Assembly: GCF_000423465.1 (NCBI RefSeq)
Contig: NZ_KE384020.1
Coordinates: forward strand, 489,671-553,670
Source: Propionicicella superfundia DSM 22317
Lineage (GTDB): Bacteria > Actinomycetota > Actinomycetes > Propionibacteriales > Propionibacteriaceae
Direction of reading: 5' to 3'
Length of the DNA: 64,000 nt
In this document: positions 51,961 to 60,841 of the stretch, piece after piece
How the letters are laid out: every line of letters starts with the position of its first letter
Numbering within the stretch: position 1 is the stretch's first letter
Translations under genes and position numbers: made by a program
Notes under the pieces: generated by a model
What the model was told of the DNA's origin: nothing
Database searches by the model: none
The model's input: the letters and a program-made list of their open reading frames with translations, nothing else

Positions 51961-52916
51961 GCGCGGTCCACCACCTTCGCGCCGAGGAGGCCCTGGGGAC
52001 GGAAGACGAGGACGAGGATGAGAAGCGCGAAGGCCCACACGTCCTTCCACGCCGTACTGCCGAACTGGCCCGGGATGAAGGACGTGGCGAGGGATTCGAC
52101 CACGCCGAGGACGAGCCCGCCGACGACCGCTCCGTTGATGTTGCCGATCCCGCCGAGGACCGCGGCCGTGAACGCCTTCAGGCCGGACAGGAAGCCCATG
52201 CGGAAGTCGATGTTGCCGTAGCGCAGGCCGTGCGCGACGCCGGCGACGGCGGCCAGCGCGGCACCGACCGCGAATGCGGCCATGATGACCCGGTCGACGT
52301 TGATGCCCATGAGTCGAGCGGTGTCGGGGTCCTGCGATGTGGCGATCATCGCCCGGCCGGTCTTGGTGCGGTTCACGTAGAACCAGAGGAACAGGGTGCA
52401 GACGACGAGCGCGACGATCGTGAAAACGGCCGGCATCTGCACGGTCACCTGGCCGATCTGGAAGGAGGCTCCGGAGATGCCCTCCACGCTGGGGAACGGG
52501 ATCGCCCGCTTCGAGTCCGGCATCCCGGGGATGTACCCGAAGAAGAGACGGATGAACTCCTGCAGGAACACGGACACGCCGATCGCCGAGATCAGGGGCG
52601 CCAGTCTCGGGGCGGTCCGCAACGGTCTGTACGCGAGGCGCTCGGTGAGGAGGGCGACGGCCACCGACACCACGACGCCGCCGAGGATCATGGCCGGCAG
52701 CAGGACGAACAACGCCGCGGCCAGAGACCAGGTCGTCGGCGAACCGAGCAGTACCCAGGTGGCGAAGGCGCCGAACGCGCCGACCATGAAGATCTCACCA
52801 TGGGCGAAGTTGATCAACTGCACGATCCCGTAGACGACCGTGTAGCCGACGGCGATCAACGCGTACAGCGCACCGAGCGACAGACCGTTGATCAATTGCT
52901 GAAAGAAGAATTCCAC
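51957..52916 (-). CDS. livH: Branched-chain amino acid ABC transporter permease LivH
   Basis: 319 residues from GTG 52916 with GGAGGG upstream. Conserved FFQQLINGLSLGALYALIAVGYTVVYG, INFAHGEIFMVGAF, MIATSQDPDTARLMGINVDRVI and GFLSGLKAFTAAVLGGIGNINGA. Eight TM helices expected. Second gene of the operon. Confidence 0.95.
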   Translation of the reverse strand: MEFFFQQLINGLSLGALYALIAVGYTVVYGIVQLINFAHGEIFMVGAFGAFATWVLLGSPTTWSLAAALFVLLPAMILGGVVVSVAVALLTERLAYRPLRTAPRLAPLISAIGVSVFLQEFIRLFFGYIPGMPDSKRAIPFPSVEGISGASFQIGQVTVQMPAVFTIVALVVCTLFLWFYVNRTKTGRAMIATSQDPDTARLMGINVDRVIMAAFAVGAALAAVAGVAHGLRYGNIDFRMGFLSGLKAFTAAVLGGIGNINGAVVGGLVLGVVESLATSFIPGQFGSTAWKDVWAFALLILVLVFRPQGLLGAKVVDRA

Positions 52917-52998
52917 GAGCCCTCCATCGAAGCGCGGGTACCCGAGCGACGCGGTTGGCACCCGGTGTTCCGGATGCCAACCGCGTCGGTCGAAGCGA

Positions 52999-54210
52999 CT
53001 ATTCGGCCGTCAGCGTCTTCTCGGTGCCCCACTTGCCGTCGGTCACCTTGTAGACGGTGATGACGCGGGTCACCGTGTCACCCCACTCGTCGAACGCCAC
53101 CTTGCCGGTCGCGCCGTCGAAGCTGACATCGGCCATCGCCGTGATCGTCGCCGCGCGGGCGCTCTTCGCGTCGGTCGCGTCCTTCAGGGACACCTTGAGG
53201 GCGTCGATGATGGCGTTGGCCGCGTCGTAGGACTGCGCACCGTAGGCACCCATCGGATCGGAGAATCCGGCGTTGCTGTACGCCTCGACGAAGCTCTTGG
53301 CGGACTCCAGGGTCTCGACCGGGGCGCCGACGGAGGTGGCGAGATCGCCGTTCGCCGCCGAACCGGCGAGCTCGATGAAGGTCGGGTCGTAGATGCCGTC
53401 GCCGCCCATCAGCGGGACGTTGAGGCCGGCGGCCTTCATCTGCTTGGACAGCGGCCCGGCCTGCGGGTACTCGCCGCCGTAGTAGACGACCTCAGGACCG
53501 GCGCTCTTCACCTTGGTGATGACCGCGTTGAAGTCCTTGTCGTCGGGATTGATGGTCTCACCGGCGACGACGGTGCCGCCGCCTGCCTTGAAGGCCGCGG
53601 CGAAGGCCTCGGCGAGGCCCTGGCCGTACGACTTCTTGTCGTGGATGGTCGCAACCTTCTTGATGCCGGCATCGAGCAGGTACTGCGCGGCGACCGGGCC
53701 CTGGACGTCGTCGGTGGTGCACGTCCGGAAGTAGTTGTCGTAGGCCCGCTTCGGGTTGCTGAGGTCGCTGCCCCGGGTGAGCGTGGGGCTGGTGTTCGCC
53801 GGCGACACCTGAACGATCTGCGCCGGCTGCAGCACCGGGATCACGCTCTGGGCGACCGACGAGTTGAGAGTGCCCACGACACCGACGACCGCGTCGTCGG
53901 ACGCGAGCTTCGTCGCCGCGTTCTTGCCGACGTCGGGAGTCGCCTGGTCGTCCTCGGCGGCCAGCTCCAGGGTCCAGCCCGGGATGGCGTTGGACTCGTT
54001 GGCCTGCCGGATGGCGAGGTCGACGGAGTTGCGGATGCCGAGGCCGAGGGCCGACAGGTCACCCGACAACGGTGCGATGACGCCGATCTTGGCGACCTTC
54101 GTCGAACCGGACGATCCGGAGGTGGATTCGGTTCGGGAGCCGCACCCTGCAAAAGCCAGCGACGTCGCCACAAAGGCAACCGCCGCCAGCTTGACGATAC
54201 GTTTGTTCAC
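52999..54210 (-). CDS. livK: Branched-chain amino acid ABC transporter substrate-binding lipoprotein LivK
   Basis: 403 residues; GTG 54210 follows AAGGAGGAAGT. The signal peptide KLAAVAFVATSLAFAGC gives lipid site C23, then a Ser/Thr-rich linker. Periplasmic-binding-protein type I fold: IGVIAPLSGDLSALGLGIRNSVDLAIRQAN, VVGVVGTLNSSVAQSVIPVL, KVATIHDKKSYGQGLAEAF and GEYPQAGPLSKQMKAAG. Binds Leu/Ile/Val or related amino acids. First gene of livKHMGF. Confidence 0.94.
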   Translation of the reverse strand: MNKRIVKLAAVAFVATSLAFAGCGSRTESTSGSSGSTKVAKIGVIAPLSGDLSALGLGIRNSVDLAIRQANESNAIPGWTLELAAEDDQATPDVGKNAATKLASDDAVVGVVGTLNSSVAQSVIPVLQPAQIVQVSPANTSPTLTRGSDLSNPKRAYDNYFRTCTTDDVQGPVAAQYLLDAGIKKVATIHDKKSYGQGLAEAFAAAFKAGGGTVVAGETINPDDKDFNAVITKVKSAGPEVVYYGGEYPQAGPLSKQMKAAGLNVPLMGGDGIYDPTFIELAGSAANGDLATSVGAPVETLESAKSFVEAYSNAGFSDPMGAYGAQSYDAANAIIDALKVSLKDATDAKSARAATITAMADVSFDGATGKVAFDEWGDTVTRVITVYKVTDGKWGTEKTLTAE

Positions 54211-54621
54211 ACTTCCTCCTTGTGGACGGTGGCAGTCCCGCCACCCGCACGGTCGGGCAAGGCTACGGGAGCCGGGCATCATTTGAACACCCGTTTGTCT
54301 CATACGTGTTACAGCCGGGCCATGTGAACGTCCGTTACCGAATCGTTGTCATCGGGGAGCCCGGCCCGCTCCCCCATCCACCTGTCCGGCCGGCCTTCGC
54401 CACCGAATGCGGCGGCTCACGACGGGAGGCAGGGCAAGGGCCACGCTGGTCCAGAGGGCGAGACCGCGGTGGGCGTGCAGGCGAGGATGAACGGGCAGGG
54501 AACAGCCTTCCGGAATGCGGAGATTTCCGTCATGCCTCCCCCATTTCCGGGCTGTCGCCGGAACGGCCACCCCCGTTCTGGCGACCGCGTGGCCGGGCCG
54601 TTTCGGGACGCCGAAGGCGTT
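54211..54621. promoter_or_regulatory. Upstream region of livK and tail region of thpR
   Basis: About 410 bases without a gene. An AT-richer patch at 54281-54345 has the inverted AACAC/GTGTT pair (54286-54290, 54306-54310) and is the likely livK promoter/operator zone. The rest shows no protein-like frame. Confidence 0.35.
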
Positions 54622-55212
54622 TCAGATCGTGGGACCGAAGGGGAACGAGCCGACGACGGTATGCCGGGGCCCTCCCGATCGTCCTTTTCCGAGCTCGGAT
54701 CGTACGAGTTCGACCTCGCGCGCGATCCAGGTCGGACCCGTGTAGACCGACAGAGCGCGGACGATCGACGGCAGATCGCCCCCGTCGCGCAGCCGACGCC
54801 CCGACGCTCGTCGTCCGCCCGTGCGCGGATCCGGACGCGGGCGGGCCCGGGCCACCGTGAGATGGGCGCGCCGGTGCTGTGCGGTCTCGTGGTCGGAGCA
54901 CGCCTCCATCAGCATGCGCAACGCGGTGAGATCGCCGCCCACACCGATCCACAACGTGCGATCCGCGAAAGAGCCGGCGCCGCGAAGCGAGAGCCCGAGG
55001 GCATCGACCCGCCGGGCCGCGGCGGCGACGCGGGTCGCGTGGGCGTCGAGCGAGCCGTCCGGCACCTCCCCGTAGAACGCGCAGGTGACGTGCCACTGGT
55101 CGGGGTCGGGCCACCGCAGGGAGGCCGTGGCGGTGTCGCGGATGGGGCGGAGCGCGGAGACGAGATGCTCGACGACCCGTGGGTCGGGGCGGAGCGCAGC
55201 GAAGAGTCTCAT
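54622..55212 (-). CDS. thpR: RNA 2',3'-cyclic phosphodiesterase (ThpR, 2H family)
   Basis: 196 residues from ATG 55212 (GTG 55215 adds one). The two HxT motifs, WHVTCAFYG (H41-T43) and AHLTVARA (H117-T119), define the 2H phosphoesterase fold. Acts on 2',3'-cyclic phosphate or 2'-5' linked RNA in the family. The C-terminal part has an insertion rich in Arg and Gly before VYTGPTWIAREVELVRSELG. Confidence 0.88.
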   Translation of the reverse strand: MRLFAALRPDPRVVEHLVSALRPIRDTATASLRWPDPDQWHVTCAFYGEVPDGSLDAHATRVAAAARRVDALGLSLRGAGSFADRTLWIGVGGDLTALRMLMEACSDHETAQHRRAHLTVARARPRPDPRTGGRRASGRRLRDGGDLPSIVRALSVYTGPTWIAREVELVRSELGKGRSGGPRHTVVGSFPFGPTI

Positions 55213-55351
55213 CACGTCGATTGTCGCGCGAAGACCAGGCGCTGAGGCAAACCTGACTTCTTGGCTTCAACTCTGGACAAAATACCTCCTCGGAGCGGGA
55301 ATGGCCGGTAGTGTGCCTCATCGACGTTCTCTTCTCGAAAGGGTGGCATGC

Positions 55352-55945
55352 ATGCGAAGAAGCGCGCTTGACAAGTTGGTTTCGGCTGTGGGACTTGCCC
55401 TCGCCGTCGTCCTCGCGGTCGCCGGAGGCCTGTTGACGTACGCCAACATTTACATCACGGAGCAGGTGAAAACCCAGCTCTCGAACCAACGGATCACGAT
55501 GCCGTCGGGCGACGCCATCGCCGATGAGCGGATCAAACCGTACCTGGAGCAGTACGCCGGTCAGGAGATGACGACCGGCGACCAGGCATATGCCTTCGCC
55601 GAGCACTACATCGCGGTGCACATGGAGTCGGCCGGAGGCGGGAGGACCTATGAGGAGGTCTCCGGCGAGTACACGTCGCTCAACGCCCAGATCAAGGCGG
55701 ACAGGGCCGCGGGCAAGGAGATCTCGCAGACGACGCTGGACGAGCTGGACAGCCTCGCGCAACTGCGCCAGACGCTGTTCATGGGCAACACCCTGCGGGG
55801 CCTGCTGCTGAACGCGTACGCGTTCGGGACGATGGCGAAGATCGCGGGGTACGCGGCCATCGCGGCCTTCGTCGGTGCCGCCGTGCTGCTCGCCCTCGGC
55901 CTGCTCGGGCTGCGGCACTCGAAGACGGCGACCGGGGAGATCTGA
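55352..55945 (+). CDS. Two-TM membrane protein with extracytoplasmic domain
   Basis: 197 residues; CGAAAGGGTGG precedes ATG 55352. TM helices at about 8-33 (VSAVGLALAVVLAVAGGLLTY) and 158-184 enclose a soluble segment of about 120 residues, predicted outside, with ADERIKPYLEQYAGQEMTTGDQAYAFAEHYIAVHM and a helical DELDSLAQLRQTLFMG. The architecture (short N-term, loop with AGxxVxxGxQA-like text) recurs in actinobacteria as an uncharacterised membrane family. A strong terminator follows. Confidence 0.65.
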   Translation: MRRSALDKLVSAVGLALAVVLAVAGGLLTYANIYITEQVKTQLSNQRITMPSGDAIADERIKPYLEQYAGQEMTTGDQAYAFAEHYIAVHMESAGGGRTYEEVSGEYTSLNAQIKADRAAGKEISQTTLDELDSLAQLRQTLFMGNTLRGLLLNAYAFGTMAKIAGYAAIAAFVGAAVLLALGLLGLRHSKTATGEI

Positions 55946-55950
55946 TCCCG

Positions 55951-55985
55951 GAGCCGGGCCGGTCACGCACTGACCGGCCCGGCTC
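55951..55985 (+). terminator. Terminator after the two-TM protein gene
   Basis: GAGCCGGGCCGGTCA / TGACCGGCCCGGCTC, a perfect 15-bp stem with a five-base loop. Confidence 0.8.
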
Positions 55986-56033
55986 GTCTCGCGCACGGTC
56001 CGGGCGACGAGCGCCGCGGGACCGCGGGCGAGA

Positions 56034-56070
56034 CGCGACAGGGCCCGCCTCACTGGCGGGCCCTGTCGCG
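56034..56070 (-). terminator. Terminator after lpd
   Basis: CGCGACAGGGCCCGCC / GGCGGGCCCTGTCGCG, a perfect 16-bp stem with a five-base loop, ten bases beyond the lpd stop. It stands back to back with the preceding plus-strand terminator. Confidence 0.8.
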
Positions 56071-56079
56071 TGCCGGATC

Positions 56080-57477
56080 TCAGAAGTTGATCATGTGGCC
56101 CGAGATGCCTTCGACGGTCTCCTTCAGCGCCTCCGACAGAGTGGGGTGCGCGTGGATGTTGCGCCCGACCTCCTCGGCGGTCAGGTCCCACTGCTGGGCG
56201 AGCGTCAGCTCGGGCAGCAGCTCCGTCACATCGGGACCGATCATGTGCGCGCCGAGGATCTCGTTGTACTTCGCATCCGCGACGATCTTGACGAAGCCGG
56301 TCGCATCCCCGAGCCCCCAGGCCTTGCCGTTGGCCTGGAACGGGAACTTGGCCACCTTCACGTCGTATCCGCGCTCACGGGCCTGCTCCTCGGTGTAGCC
56401 GAAGGAACCGATCTGCGGCTGGCAGTACGTCGCACGCGGGATCATGTCGTAGTTGATCGGCATGGTCTCGGCGCCGGCGATCGTCTCGGCCGCGACCACG
56501 CCCATCGCCTCCGCCGTGTGAGCGAGGGCGAGCTTCATCGTGACGTCGCCGATCGCGTAGAGGCCGGGGACGTTCGTGCGCATGTACTCGTCGATCTGGA
56601 TCGCTCCGCGGTCGGTGAGCTGGACCCCGGTCCGCTCCAGGCCGTAGCCCTGGGTGCGGGGGGCGAAGCCGATGGACTGCAGCACACGGTCGGCGTGGAG
56701 CACCTGCTCGGCGCCGCCCGCGGCGGGCTTCACCGTCACGGCCACACCCTCGCCGGATTCGTCGATGTTCGTGACGGCGGTCGACGCCAGCACCTTGATG
56801 CCGAGCTTCTTGTACGCCTTCGCGAGTTCGGCGGAGATCTCGGGATCCTCGTTCGGGACGATCCGGTCGAGGAACTCGACGATCGTGACGTCCACGCCGT
56901 AGTTGTTGAGGACGTAGGCGAACTCGGTGCCGATCGCGCCGGCGCCGCAGATGATGATCGATCGAGGCAGCGTGTCGTCGAGGATCTGCTCCTCGTAGGT
57001 GTACACCTTGGCCGACCGGGACGTCCCGGGCAGCATCTTCGTCGTCGACCCGGCGGCGATGATGCAGTTGTCGAAGGTCACGACCTGCTCGCCGGTCTCC
57101 CCGGACACCTTGATGGACTTCGCGTCGACGAACTCGCCCCAGCCGTTGAGCTCGGTGATCTTGTTCTTCTTCATCAGGAAGTGGATGCCCTTGACCATGC
57201 GCTCCGAGACGGCCCGGCTGCGCGTGAAGGCCTTGCCGAAGTCGAAGGTGACATCTCCCTGGATGCCGAAGGTGTCCTTCTCGTGCGTGAAGACGTGGGC
57301 GATCTCGGCATTGCGGAGCAGGGCCTTGGTCGGGATGCACCCGACGTTCAGGCACACACCGCCCCACCACTGCTTCTCGATGATTGCGGTGTTGAGTCCC
57401 AGTTGAGCTGCCCGGATCGCGGCAACATAGCCGCCCGGTCCAGCCCCCAGGACCACGACGTCGAAGTGTGAGCTCAT
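56080..57477 (-). CDS. lpdA: Dihydrolipoyl dehydrogenase
   Basis: 465 residues. FAD site [14 protein letters not shown], redox disulfide [13 protein letters not shown] (about 39-51), NAD site [25 protein letters not shown] and the C-terminal [12 protein letters not shown] with the catalytic His-Glu. It is the E3 of pyruvate/2-oxoglutarate dehydrogenases and the glycine cleavage system. In contrast to the 5.3-kb flavoprotein the redox cysteines are intact. Confidence 0.95.
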   Translation of the reverse strand: MSSHFDVVVLGAGPGGYVAAIRAAQLGLNTAIIEKQWWGGVCLNVGCIPTKALLRNAEIAHVFTHEKDTFGIQGDVTFDFGKAFTRSRAVSERMVKGIHFLMKKNKITELNGWGEFVDAKSIKVSGETGEQVVTFDNCIIAAGSTTKMLPGTSRSAKVYTYEEQILDDTLPRSIIICGAGAIGTEFAYVLNNYGVDVTIVEFLDRIVPNEDPEISAELAKAYKKLGIKVLASTAVTNIDESGEGVAVTVKPAAGGAEQVLHADRVLQSIGFAPRTQGYGLERTGVQLTDRGAIQIDEYMRTNVPGLYAIGDVTMKLALAHTAEAMGVVAAETIAGAETMPINYDMIPRATYCQPQIGSFGYTEEQARERGYDVKVAKFPFQANGKAWGLGDATGFVKIVADAKYNEILGAHMIGPDVTELLPELTLAQQWDLTAEEVGRNIHAHPTLSEALKETVEGISGHMINF

Positions 57478-57546
57478 GTTCCGACTGTAGAGGATGTGGG
57501 AGGACGCGGGCGGCCCTGGTCACTCCGTGCGCATGAGCTGGTCAGG

Positions 57547-57552
57547 TATCGT
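57547..57552 (+). promoter_or_regulatory. -10 box for the HTH-MurA gene
   Basis: TATCGT ends six bases before GTG 57559 and supports that start. Confidence 0.4.
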
Positions 57553-57558
57553 GGTCGG

Positions 57559-59073
57559 GTGCATCAGAGCGGAAACGTCGGCGGGCTGATCCGAGACGCC
57601 AGGTCACTCCACGGGCTCTCCCTGGAGGAACTGGCGGCGGGGGTCGGGACATCCCCTCAACACCTCGCCGAAATCGAAGCCGGAGCCGTGCCCCCGTCCC
57701 TCGACACCCTGCGCGACGTCGCGGGGGTCCTGCAGGTCACGCAGGAGCCCAAGCGGCAGACCAATTACCGGATCGAGGGCGAGGCTCCGCTCTCGGGCTC
57801 GATCGAGGTCCGCTCGTCGAAGAACGCGGCCGTCGCCCTGCTCTGCGCGTCCCTGCTGAACCGGGGCCGGACGGTGCTGCGCGGGGTCGCGCAGATCGAA
57901 GAGGTCAACCGGATCATCGAGGTCCTCACGAGCATGGGTGTCAGCGTCGAGTGGTCCGAGGACCGCTCGGAGCTGTCGATCGTGCGTCCCGACCAGCTCG
58001 ATCTGGAGGCGATGGACGAGGAGGCGGCGCGGCGCACCCGTAGCGTGCTCATGTTCTTCGGCCCGCTGCTGTCGTCCCACGATGCCTTCTCGCTCCCCTA
58101 CGCCGGCGGGTGCAACCTCGGCGCCCGCACGATCGAGCCCCACCTGCAGGCCCTGAAGAACTTCGGCCTCACGGTGCGCGCGACCGAGGGGTTCTACCGC
58201 GCGCAGGTGCACCCGCCCACCGGCGAGCGGGTGCGCAGCATCACCCTCACCGAGCGTGGCGACACCGTCACCGAGAACGTCCTGATGGCCGCGGCCCAGC
58301 ACGCCGACCTGACGGTCATCCGCAACGCCAGCAGCAACTACATGGTGCAGGACCTGTGCTTCTACCTGATGGCGCTCGGCGTCGAGATCGAGGGAATCGG
58401 GACGACCACGCTGCGGGTGCGCGGACTGTCCGAGATCGACACCGACATCACCTTCTCGCCGTCCGAGGATCCGATCGAGGCGATGTCCCTGATCACCGCG
58501 GCGGTGGTGACCCACTCCGAGCTCACGATCACCCGCGCCCCGATCGAGTTCCTCGAGATCGAGCTGGCCGTGCTCGCCGAGATGGGCCTGCGATACGACC
58601 TGAGCGACGAGTACCTGTCCTACAACGGGCACACCCGGCTGGTCGACATCACCGTGTACCCGTCGCATCTGCGCGCGGCGGTCGACAAGATCCACCCGAT
58701 GCCGTTCCCGGGCCTGAACATCGACAACCTGCCGTTCTTCGCGGTCATCGCCGCGACGGCGGAGGGGTCGACGATGATCCACGACTGGGTGTACGAGAAC
58801 CGTGCGATCCACCTTCTCGAGCTGAGCAAGCTCGGTGCGAACGTGCAACTGCTCGACCCTCACCGCATCCACGTGACGGGTCCGACGAAGTGGCGCGGCA
58901 CCGAGACGATGTGCCCCCCGGCGCTGCGCCCGGCGGTCTGCCTGCTGCTCGCCGCGCTGGCGGCCAAGGGAACCAGCACCCTGCGCGACGTGTACGTCAT
59001 CAACCGCGGCTACGAGGATCTGCCCAACAGGCTCAACGCGCTGGGTGCGAAGATCGTCGTCACGCACGACTGA
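57559..59073 (+). CDS. murA: UDP-N-acetylglucosamine 1-carboxyvinyltransferase with N-terminal Xre-type HTH
   Basis: 504 residues from GTG 57559. Residues 1-62 form a helix-turn-helix (VGGLIRDARSLHGLSLEELAAGVGTSPQHLAEIEAG). From about 72 the EPSP-synthase-like fold follows: KNAA (K88, N89), the catalytic cysteine C185 in YAGGCNLGARTIEPHL, and R483 in INRGYEDLPNRL. The Cys and Arg of MurA are kept, so enolpyruvyl transfer is likely, but DNA binding by the HTH is unproven. Such fusions occur as a second MurA-like gene in actinobacteria; whether this is the main MurA is unknown. Confidence 0.85.
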   Translation: MHQSGNVGGLIRDARSLHGLSLEELAAGVGTSPQHLAEIEAGAVPPSLDTLRDVAGVLQVTQEPKRQTNYRIEGEAPLSGSIEVRSSKNAAVALLCASLLNRGRTVLRGVAQIEEVNRIIEVLTSMGVSVEWSEDRSELSIVRPDQLDLEAMDEEAARRTRSVLMFFGPLLSSHDAFSLPYAGGCNLGARTIEPHLQALKNFGLTVRATEGFYRAQVHPPTGERVRSITLTERGDTVTENVLMAAAQHADLTVIRNASSNYMVQDLCFYLMALGVEIEGIGTTTLRVRGLSEIDTDITFSPSEDPIEAMSLITAAVVTHSELTITRAPIEFLEIELAVLAEMGLRYDLSDEYLSYNGHTRLVDITVYPSHLRAAVDKIHPMPFPGLNIDNLPFFAVIAATAEGSTMIHDWVYENRAIHLLELSKLGANVQLLDPHRIHVTGPTKWRGTETMCPPALRPAVCLLLAALAAKGTSTLRDVYVINRGYEDLPNRLNALGAKIVVTHD

Positions 59074-59103
59074 ACGGCACGGGCGCGGGCGCGCCCTCGC
59101 GCG

Positions 59104-59958
59104 TCAGGCCAGCCGCGTCACGTCGAATCGCGTCCGCGGGGTGACCAGTTCGTCCTGGGCGGCGACGAGTTGGAGTTCGCGCTTCCCGGAGTCCGCCGTC
59201 GCCTTCAGGACCGCGTAGACGACGGCCGCTGTCTCGGCGAGCGCGGCAGCCGGATCCCCCAGGCGCAGCCACTGCGCCAGGAACGTCGCCGCGGTCAGGT
59301 CGCCGGAACCACCGAAGGTCCGGTTGAGGTGGGGCGTCTCGACCCGCCAGGCGCCCTCGGGCGTCGACAGGACCATGCCCACCACGTCCTGGGAGTCGTC
59401 CGGGAGGACGGCGCTGGTGACCAGCACCACCTGAGGCCCCCGAGAGCGGACGGTGTCGCAGGCCGCGAGCAGTTCGCCGGTCGTGGTGGCCTCGGTGCCG
59501 GTGAGGAAGCTCAGCTCGAACAGGTTCGGCGTGATGATGTCGGCGTACGGCACGACCTCGTCGCGCAGGTACTCCGGGATGCCGGGGCGGACGAAGAACC
59601 CGCGCCCGACGTCGCCCATCACGGGGTCGCAGCAGTAGATCGCCGCCGGGTTGGCCTGCTTGACGGCCGCCACGGCCTCCAGCGTGACCGCACCGATGGA
59701 CGCGTCGCCCTGGAAGCCGCTCAGGACGGCGTCGGCCTCCCCCAGCACGCCGCGCTCGGTGACACCGAGCAGCACCTCACGCAGGTCGTCGGCCGACAGC
59801 ACCGGTCCGCGACAGGTCTCGTAGGCCGTGGTGTTGGAGAAGTGAACGGTGAGGATCGGCCACACCTCCACCCCCATGCGCATCAGCGGGAAGGTTGCGG
59901 CGCTGTTCCCGACGTGGCCGTACGCCACCGACGACTGAATCGACAAGATCGTGGTCAT
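59104..59958 (-). CDS. pdxY: Pyridoxal/pyridoxamine kinase PdxY
   Basis: 284 residues from ATG 59958. TTILSIQSSVAYGHVGNSAATFPL is the pyridoxal kinase start, followed by VHFSNTTAYETCRGPVL, YCCDPVMGD, ADIITPNLFELSFLTG and the anion hole GGSGDLTAATFLA (GTGD in most). Phosphorylates pyridoxal for PLP salvage. Monocistronic. Confidence 0.92.
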   Translation of the reverse strand: MTTILSIQSSVAYGHVGNSAATFPLMRMGVEVWPILTVHFSNTTAYETCRGPVLSADDLREVLLGVTERGVLGEADAVLSGFQGDASIGAVTLEAVAAVKQANPAAIYCCDPVMGDVGRGFFVRPGIPEYLRDEVVPYADIITPNLFELSFLTGTEATTTGELLAACDTVRSRGPQVVLVTSAVLPDDSQDVVGMVLSTPEGAWRVETPHLNRTFGGSGDLTAATFLAQWLRLGDPAAALAETAAVVYAVLKATADSGKRELQLVAAQDELVTPRTRFDVTRLA

Positions 59959-60054
59959 CGCGCCATCCTGCCGCGCTCGGCGGCCCGCGAGCGCGACCGG
60001 CGCGTCGATGAGACCGCGGTGCGCCGGCTCGCCCCGGGGCGCGCCGGTGGCCCA

Positions 60055-60060
60055 TACTGA
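60055..60060 (+). promoter_or_regulatory. -10 box for the GDPD gene
   Basis: TACTGA ends four bases before ATG 60065, leaving no room for a ribosome-binding site. Confidence 0.4.
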
Positions 60061-60064
60061 GCCA

Positions 60065-60841
60065 ATGCCATCCTCGGCGCCCGGGATGTTCACGGGCTTC
60101 ATCGCTGCGGCTCATCGCGGCGGCTCCCTGTACCGCCCCAATCTCGGCCGGGAGAACACGCTCCACGCGTTCGCCGAGGCCGTCCGCCTCGGCTACCGGT
60201 ACCTGGAGACCGACGTCCACACGACCGCCGACGGTCACCTCGTGATCCACCACGATGCCGACCTCGCCCGGACGACGGACCGCTCCGGGCGGATCGGGGA
60301 CCTCTCCCTCGCCGAGGTGCGGCGTGCCCGCGTCGGCGGGATCGATGAGATCCCGACGCTCGACGAGGCGCTGGAGTCGTTCCCCGACCGTCGCTTCCTG
60401 ATCGACATCAAGGATGCCGCCGGCGTCTCGCCGCTCATCGCCGGCCTCACCCGCCACGATGCGTGGCACCGGGTCAGTGTGGGGTCCTTCGGTGCCGCCC
60501 GCCTGGCGCGCTTCCGTCGGCTGTCGGGTGCCCGCGCGACCACGGTCGCCGATCCGCTGGCGGTCGTCGCCCACCTCGCGGTCCCGGGACGCATGCTGCC
60601 CGCACCGGCCGCGTTCCAGATCCCGACGACGTGGCGGTTCGGACCCTTTCGTCACGAAGTGTTGACCTCCTCGTTCATCGCCCGTGCCCATGCGAGAGGC
60701 GCGGTCGTGCATGTTTGGACCATCAACGACCGAAGCGAGATGAACCGGGTGCTGGACCTCGGCGTGGACGGGATCGTCACCGACGCCATCGACGTCGCGC
60801 GGGACGTCCTCCAGCAGCGCGGCCTGTGGGAGGAAGCATGA
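60065..60841 (+). CDS. Glycerophosphodiester phosphodiesterase
   Basis: 258 residues. HRGG at 17-20, the E48/D50/H52 set in YLETDVHTTADG and HHDADLARTT are the GDPD metal and catalytic residues; VVHVWTINDRSEMNRVLDLGVDGIVTDAID closes the barrel. No signal peptide, so cytoplasmic. Releases glycerol 3-phosphate from phospholipid head groups. The transporter gene starts within its stop (ATGA). Confidence 0.9.
   Translation: MPSSAPGMFTGFIAAAHRGGSLYRPNLGRENTLHAFAEAVRLGYRYLETDVHTTADGHLVIHHDADLARTTDRSGRIGDLSLAEVRRARVGGIDEIPTLDEALESFPDRRFLIDIKDAAGVSPLIAGLTRHDAWHRVSVGSFGAARLARFRRLSGARATTVADPLAVVAHLAVPGRMLPAPAAFQIPTTWRFGPFRHEVLTSSFIARAHARGAVVHVWTINDRSEMNRVLDLGVDGIVTDAIDVARDVLQQRGLWEEA

Noticed and set aside
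50200-52221. 673-codon plus-strand open frame across livM
   Set aside because: Antisense shadow rich in Asp, Gly and Arg; the minus strand holds a clear permease with overlapping neighbours.
54346-55245. Plus-strand frame opposite thpR
   Set aside because: Shadow; the minus strand has both HxT motifs of the 2H phosphoesterase fold.
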